From NCBI GenBank assembly GCA_026120185.1, contig JANUWF010000008.1, positions 4,154,001-4,218,000 of the forward strand: a stretch of DNA of 64,000 nucleotides, given 5' to 3'. The position numbers and the translations under genes are program-made. The stretch's first letter is position 1. Every line of letters begins with the position of its first letter. The notes under the pieces are model-generated. The model searched no databases, was not told where the DNA came from, and saw only the letters and a program-made list of their open reading frames with translations. Positions 58,621 to 64,000 of this stretch are shown here, one piece after another. This DNA comes from Voacanga thouarsii. Taxonomy: Eukaryota; Streptophyta; Magnoliopsida; Gentianales; Apocynaceae.

Positions 58621-61246
58621 CTACTAATGATTATATTTTATCTTTGCCTAATAAAATTATAGCCATTCTCTAAGAGTTTGATGATGATTTTCTAAAGGAG
58701 GTGCCCAGAGGATTGTTACCTATAAGAGGAATTGAGTATCAAATAGACTTTCTACCCAGAGTCGTCATCTCCAAAGAACCGGCCTATAGAACCAATCTGG
58801 AGGAGGCCAAAGAATTACAAAAGTAAGTAGAGGAATTATTTGAGAAGAGGAATGTGAGAGAGTGCTTAGCCCATGTGTGGTTTCAGTTCTCTTGGTTCCC
58901 AAGAAGGATGGGACTTGGCGTATGTTTGTGGATTGTTGTGCCATCAACAATATCACAGATAAGTATCACTATCCCATTCCTAAGCTAGATGTTTGCTTGA
59001 TGAGTTGTGTGGTGCATGTATTTTCTCTAAAATTGATTTGAAATTAGGATTGTATGAGTGGAAAACGGCCTTTAACAAGGATTGTATGAGTGGCTTGTTA
59101 TGCCTTTTGGATTGTCTAATGCTCCTAGTACTTTCATGCATTTAATGCATCATGTTCTAAGAGAATTCATTGGAAAGTTTGTTGTTATGTACTTTTATTA
59201 TATATTGAAATATAGCAAACATATGTGGATCATTTGAATTATCTTCAGTATGTGCTTATTGCTCTTAGAAGGGAGAAATTGTATGCTAACATGGAAAAAT
59301 GCTCTTTTTGTTTAGAGAGGGTTACATTCCTTAGGTATGCTGTCAGTGCTAAGGGGATTGAGGTTTATCAGGAAAAAGTGAAAGCCATTCAAGATTGGCC
59401 CACTCCTACCACCATTACCTAAGTTCGAAGTTTCCATGGGCTAGCTAGTTTCTATAGAAGATTCATCAAGAACTTTAGCACCCTAGCAGCCCCTCTAACC
59501 GAAGTAGTGAAGAAAAATGTGAGATTTAGGTAGGAGGAAGCCCAACAACAAGCTTTTTAAGTCCTCAAGGACAAATTGAGCTAAGCTTTAATTCTTATCC
59601 TAACAAACTTTGAGAAGGCATTTGAGATAGAGTGTGATGTAAGTGGGGTAGGGATAGGTGCGGTTCTACCAAGATTGAAAAACTATTACATATTTTAGTG
59701 AGAAATTATCCAGCGCGACCATCAATTATTCCACTTATGACAAAGAACTCTTTGCCTTGGTTAGCACCTTAAAGTATTGGCAACACTACCTATTACTAAG
59801 AGAGTTTGTGATCCATACCAACTATAACACCCTTAAACATTTCAAAAGCTAACAAAATTTAAATAAGAGGCATACAAGCTGCATGGAGTTTATTGGGATA
59901 TTTCCTTATATTAATCAATATAAAAAGGGTAAGGAGAATATGGTTGCGGATACACTATTTCGAAGGTATGCAGTTTTAAATTCTTTGGATGCTAAACTTC
60001 TTAGTTTTGAACTTGTGAAAGAATTGTATAAAAATGATGAGGAGTTTGTGGATATTTTTCATGCTTGTGAGAAATGTGTATTTGCTAAGTATTGTAGGTA
60101 TGATGGTTTTTTGTTGAGGGAGGCAAGGCTTTGTGTGCTAAAGGGGCCCATTAGGGAGTTACTAGTTAAGGAGGGCTATAATAGGGGATTAATGGGGCAT
60201 TTTGGTGTTTCAAAGACTTTAGGCATCTTTAGGGATCATTTCTTTTAGCCAAAAATGAGAAGGGATACGGAGAAACGTTGTTCGTAATGCATAATTTGTA
60301 GGCGGGCTAAATCTAAATCACTTCCACATAGATTGTACACTCCTTTACCCACTCCAGATGCTCTTTGGGTTGATATTTCAATGGATTTAATCTTAGGATT
60401 GTCTAGATCCAAAGGGGGTAAGGATTCTATATTTGTGATTTTTGATAAATTCTCAAAAATAGCTTATTTTATGGCTTGTTCCAAGACTAATGATGCTTAA
60501 TATATTACAGATTTATTCTTCCAAGAAGTGGGGAGAATGCATAGGATTCCAAAAATGATTTTATCAGATAGGGACACTAAATTCCTTAGTCATTTTTTGA
60601 AGGTCTTGTGGAAAAAAACTTGGCACAAACCTTTTGTTTTCTATAGCTTGCCACCCTCAAACAGATGAACAAACGGAAGTGGTTAACCGAACATTTACCC
60701 AACTCTTGAGGACTATCATAAAAAAGCACTTGAAGAATTGGGAAGAATACTTGCCACATATTGAGTTAACCTACAATAAGGCCATTCACCTTACTACTTC
60801 TTATTCTCCTTTTGAAGTTATGTATGGTTTTAACCCTCTAAATCCTTTAGATTTGGTTCATTTGCCTGTAGGTGAATGAATGAATCTTGATGGAGCCAAG
60901 AAGGCAGAATTGGTGAATAGTCTCCATGAAAAGGTGAAGGTAACTATTGCGAAGCGAAATGAAGAAATTGCCCTTAAGTGAAATCATGGAAGGAAAAAAG
61001 TTTCATTTGAGGCCGGCGATTGGGTATGGGTGCACATTTGCAAGGAGAGATTTTCCACTAAAAAAAGAAGCAAATTAGACCCAAGAGGTGATGGGCCCTT
61101 CCAAGTCATAGCCCAAATTGGAGATAATGCCTACAAGATCTATTTACCCAGGAGTATAAAGTTAGTTCAATGTTTAACGTTAGTGACTTAACTCTTTTTT
61201 ATGTAGGTGATGATTCGTGGAAGAATCAACTTTAAGAAGGGGATGA
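58621..61246 (+). pseudogene. gypsy B RT, RNase H and integrase
   Basis: RT pieces: [40 protein letters not shown], and the catalytic box at 59190-59201 reading YFYY instead of YFDD, so both Asp are lost. A 16-base direct repeat (59046-59061 and 59078-59093) sits at an internal deletion between them. RNase H: FEKAFEIECDVSGVGIGAVL. Integrase: GHFGVSKTLGIFRDHFF with a degraded Cys pair, then [24 protein letters not shown] and [16 protein letters not shown] carrying the acidic triad, then WVWVHICKERF. Open stretches remain only at 59883-60248 and 60634-60879. Confidence 0.9.
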
Positions 61247-62204
61247 TGGGAATCAAGCTAGCTAGTTGGTTCAATCTCAATCAAGAAGGGAGAATGACCT
61301 TGTAAGAACCAATGACAAGATGAAGGGCAAAGAGTTTCCAAGGGGATATCCATTTGTTCCTACAATAATGTTTGAGGATGGAAGAGATTTGGAAGGATGA
61401 TAAAGGAAGCCAAGAGCTTAATTTGATGGCTTTCCAAAAGGAACCCCAACTACAACTCAAGCTTGTGCCAAAGGAAGGAGAAAACACTGAAGGCCAACGA
61501 GCCAGACTCGAGCCGAAGCCTGCCCCAGCTATCTGAGCCAGCGTTGGCCCTATTGCCAAAGCAGGCGCTGGCCCTTGTCGGGGTCCAACCCCTATTTTTC
61601 TACATTTTGATATTTTCTCCAATTTTTCTCTATTTTAAACATCTTGTAAAGACCCTTTAAGCCCTTAATTTTTGTTAGAGCCTTAGTAATCACTAAGCTA
61701 AGGTTAGGATAGTATAAATACGTCTTTTTATGATTTGACAAGATAATCAATCTACTTTCTTCAAATTTGAAAGAGAGTCTTGAGAGGTCTTTACCTTCTT
61801 GTTCATTTTGTTCAAGACCATGCTTAGAGCTTAGTCCTCCATTTGAATGAGTCTCTAAATCTTATGGATAATCCAATGTGGTTTCACTTGATTAGGTCTT
61901 AGCTGTTTTGTTCTTCTAAGGTTTATTTTGAATTTCATTATTTGGGTGCCATAGTTTTACTTTATTTGTTCTTGAATACCTTTGTTGTTTCAAGGATATT
62001 TGGGTGAATTTATAATAGATATTGCTACTATTCTTGTGAGTCTTTGGGGCTTATTTCTTCAAGGGTTTGCTAGAGTGTAGATAGATAGTAATTTTCCTTC
62101 ATTTTGACAAAAAATTTCCACTATTTAGGTTTTACTAGTTTGACTAAGGTTTTGGCCCATTGTTGCCCATTGTTCCATTAATTTAACCACTCAAGATCAT
62201 ATCA
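61247..62204 (+). repeat. 3' LTR of gypsy B (about 958 bp)
   Basis: Starts TGGGAATCAAGC right after a polypurine tract (aagaaggggatga) and ends about 62204 (agatcatatca), the same closing phrase as the gypsy A LTR. It carries a GC-rich pair (ccagcgttggccc, aggcgctggccc) at about 61.54-61.58 kb. No second copy occurs in the window, so the edges rest on position and TG...CA. Confidence 0.65.
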
Positions 62205-62947
62205 AAAGCAGGACTTGCAGGCCCTATTTATTTAAAACAATATAGTAAAAATGCATGACACAAAAATAAATTTGGTCCCTAGTCTATAACTAAGCCGCCA
62301 TGCCAAAATATGCTTAAAACATAATAAGTAAAATAAATACACATGAAATATAAATTCCAAAATTGTTACTTTTGAAATTTTAAAATAGTTAGTCCAAAAT
62401 CAAATTTTGGAAAAAGAATAATCAACGGATCCAAAATCTTATTTTGGAATCAAGTCCATTTTGAAAAAGAAAACCCTTGTGGGTTAAAAGAAAGGAAAGA
62501 AAAAATAAATATATAACAGCTTTTTTTAAATATTGTACGAAGAAAAAAAATAAAAAATGCCTTTTTGGTTTGCTTAGGTTGACACCACTGTGCAAATTAA
62601 AAAGGCTTAAGTGAAGCCCCGCTTGCATAGCAGGCCACTACCTAACTAAGAAAAAATTTCCCCATTTTTTCCCTCTTCGCTTTACTTTTTTTCCTATTTC
62701 GTTCAGTTTTCTAGAAACAATTTCATATTCAACAAAATTGATTTTTCTTATTCAATTTTAATAACGTACACATGGTGTTATATACCTTTATTGAAACAAT
62801 TTCAACAACTTGCATGCTAGGAAAACTAAACCCATTAAAACATTTTTTTTAACAATAAAAATATTTGTAAAACAATTTCACAGACCCGAATTTATTTATG
62901 AAACAATTTAAAAAATAATAGTAGACTTCTAAAATCACATATGAGAT

Positions 62948-62960
62948 GGCTCTAACACCA
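62948..62960 (-). other. primer-binding-site-like sequence
   Basis: On the minus strand this reads tggtgttagagcc, two changes from the copia PBS tggtatcagagc within the first 12 bases. It lies between the LTR-like part and the shared leader. Confidence 0.5.
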
Positions 62961-62964
62961 CAAT

Positions 62965-64000
62965 TGGATTTTGATTATGCAAATTAGTTTGGACGTAGCG
63001 AAAATTAAAATGATATCCATGCAATAGGATCACTTGTATGAATTAAACTAGTCAAGGGAGAGGAGAAAATTTCCGTTACCTGAAAATCGTAGCTATTAAG
63101 TTTTTCCACCTATAAAATTCCTCCAAAAATTCGTTCTAGCTGTGAACCACTAAATTCCAAGTGTAGAAATTTCTCTAACACTAATCCACATGAGGATATT
63201 GTACTCAAATGCCAAAAATTCGGTTCTAGTAGGCTTTTAGTTTTGGCCGCTATTTTGGGATTAATTTATGGAGAAAACAAAACAAAGAAAAAGCTAAACT
63301 GCGGCCTTTTTTACCAGACAACTATTCTCTACTTTTATTAAAGAAATCACCACCTCTAAGTAGAGACCATAAAAAGCCATTCTCATATTGTTAAGGGCCT
63401 TGGGTTTTAAAATTGTGATTAAGCCCATAAATTTCTAATCATCACATTTTGAACTAAAAAATTATAACCGTTTATAATTTCCCCACAATATTATTTCTTC
63501 TCACAAATTAACTATCTAGTATTATTATATAATATTTTGAGTACCCATTCCTTTATTGTGTGTGACTTATTAGATTTTCTGGTCTATTGGTAGCAAAATA
63601 TGAACTAATTCTAATCACTAAAGAATTAGTAATATTTGATAATTAGAATTAACTTATTAATTCTAATAGAATTAATTTAGTAATTCTCTAATTAATAAAT
63701 TCATATTTAGAAAATCATGAGCGGCCTCTAGTAATGCATCATGACCATCTAAGAGTCTAAAAAGTCAAGTGGCTTGATGTGAACCTTTCAATAGCAAAAT
63801 ATCAGTGCAATAAACTCCTTTCATCATCCTATATCTTATTCGATTTATAGTATAAAATAAGTGCCAACGCCTTTTAGAATATAATTAATTCTAACATAAA
63901 TTTAATAGCACTCGTTCCAGAATCCATTATTCAACATGTTTATCATTTGAAAGTATATCCAACCCATAGTTGCCTCGACCAAGAATTTCTTGAGTAATGA
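62965..64000 (-). repeat. partial LTR running off the window
   Basis: AT-rich sequence bounded at 62965 by tggattttg, next to the PBS-like site. On the minus strand it ends with a phrase (ttcgctacgtccaaac) of the sort that closes plant copia LTRs. The start lies outside the window and no second copy is available, so the length is unknown. Confidence 0.45.

Larger units (their letters stand above)
57541..62204 (+). mobile_element. gypsy B: decayed Ty3/gypsy gag-pol with 3' LTR
   Basis: Gag zinc knuckle, protease, RT, RNase H and integrase occur in gypsy order (RNase H before integrase), followed by a polypurine tract and one LTR (61247-62204). No matching 5' LTR is in the window, so the left part is truncated or rearranged. 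The text resembles chromovirus-type plant gypsy elements (GDWVWVHICKERFSTKKRSK near the end). I see no chromodomain. Many stops are present. Confidence 0.85.
62205..64000 (-). mobile_element. 5' end of a minus-strand copia, same family as the 22.6-kb remnant
   Basis: Read on the minus strand, an LTR that runs in from beyond the window end (64000 to about 62965) is followed by a PBS-like site and a leader (62947 down to 62205). The leader matches the plus-strand leader at 22.66-22.93 kb over some 250 bases (for example catgtgtatttatttt, then gttttaagcat, then ttggcatg). It stops abruptly at the gypsy B LTR edge. No coding part is included. Confidence 0.65.

Noticed and set aside
1..64000. CRISPR arrays, operons or phage-type systems
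   Set aside because: The window is plant nuclear DNA. No regularly spaced short repeats and no bacterial gene order were seen.

Overview
This is nuclear DNA from a flowering plant, most likely a eudicot. The grounds are AT-rich spliced introns with GT/AG borders, two conserved plant genes, and dense Ty1/copia and Ty3/gypsy LTR retrotransposons. I cannot name the species. No CRISPR array, operon or bacterial feature is present.

The gene-bearing part is about 5.2-22.4 kb. A 12-exon gene on the plus strand (5436-20861) can be spliced by eye into one 600-residue CLPTM1-family membrane protein. Its introns hold a probable solo copia LTR, the 3' end of an RTE-type LINE, and a Stowaway-like MITE built around a perfect 41-bp-arm palindrome. 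The gene faces a short single-exon gene on the minus strand (21914-22168) that encodes MOZART1/GIP1, the gamma-tubulin complex partner. The first 5.2 kb shows no convincing gene.

From about 22.6 kb to the end the window is a pile of transposable elements. A decayed copia element (22.6-29.9 kb, plus) was hit by a 4.4-kb LTR (24728-29110, TSD AAGGT). It was then cut by a gypsy-type element lacking RT and integrase (29895-52287, called gypsy A here). Gypsy A holds a full-length copia (32833-50482, TSD GCTTC, called copia 1). Copia 1 holds a second copia on the minus strand (38971-47397, called copia 2) inside its RT domain. LTR divergence falls from outside to inside (about 10%, 5-6% and 2-3% by hand counts over about 200 bases), which matches the nesting order.

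To the right (52288-about 56475) is a truncated gypsy element on the minus strand. It keeps the last residues of pol and a decayed ORF in the opposite orientation that encodes a plant mobile domain (PMD) protein, an arrangement known from Tat-lineage elements. This element carries many copies of the DNA word ATCGGCT in all reading frames and a composite inverted/direct repeat. After an unassigned LTR-like stretch comes a decayed gypsy gag-pol with its 3' LTR (57541-62204, called gypsy B). The window ends in the 5' end of a minus-strand copia of the same family as the 22.6-kb remnant.

The two host genes look intact. Every transposon ORF examined carries stops, frameshifts or deletions. The most unusual items are the PMD element with its ATCGGCT words, the repeat structure at 53.0 kb, the GC-rich motifs recurring in unrelated LTRs, and the palindromic MITE.
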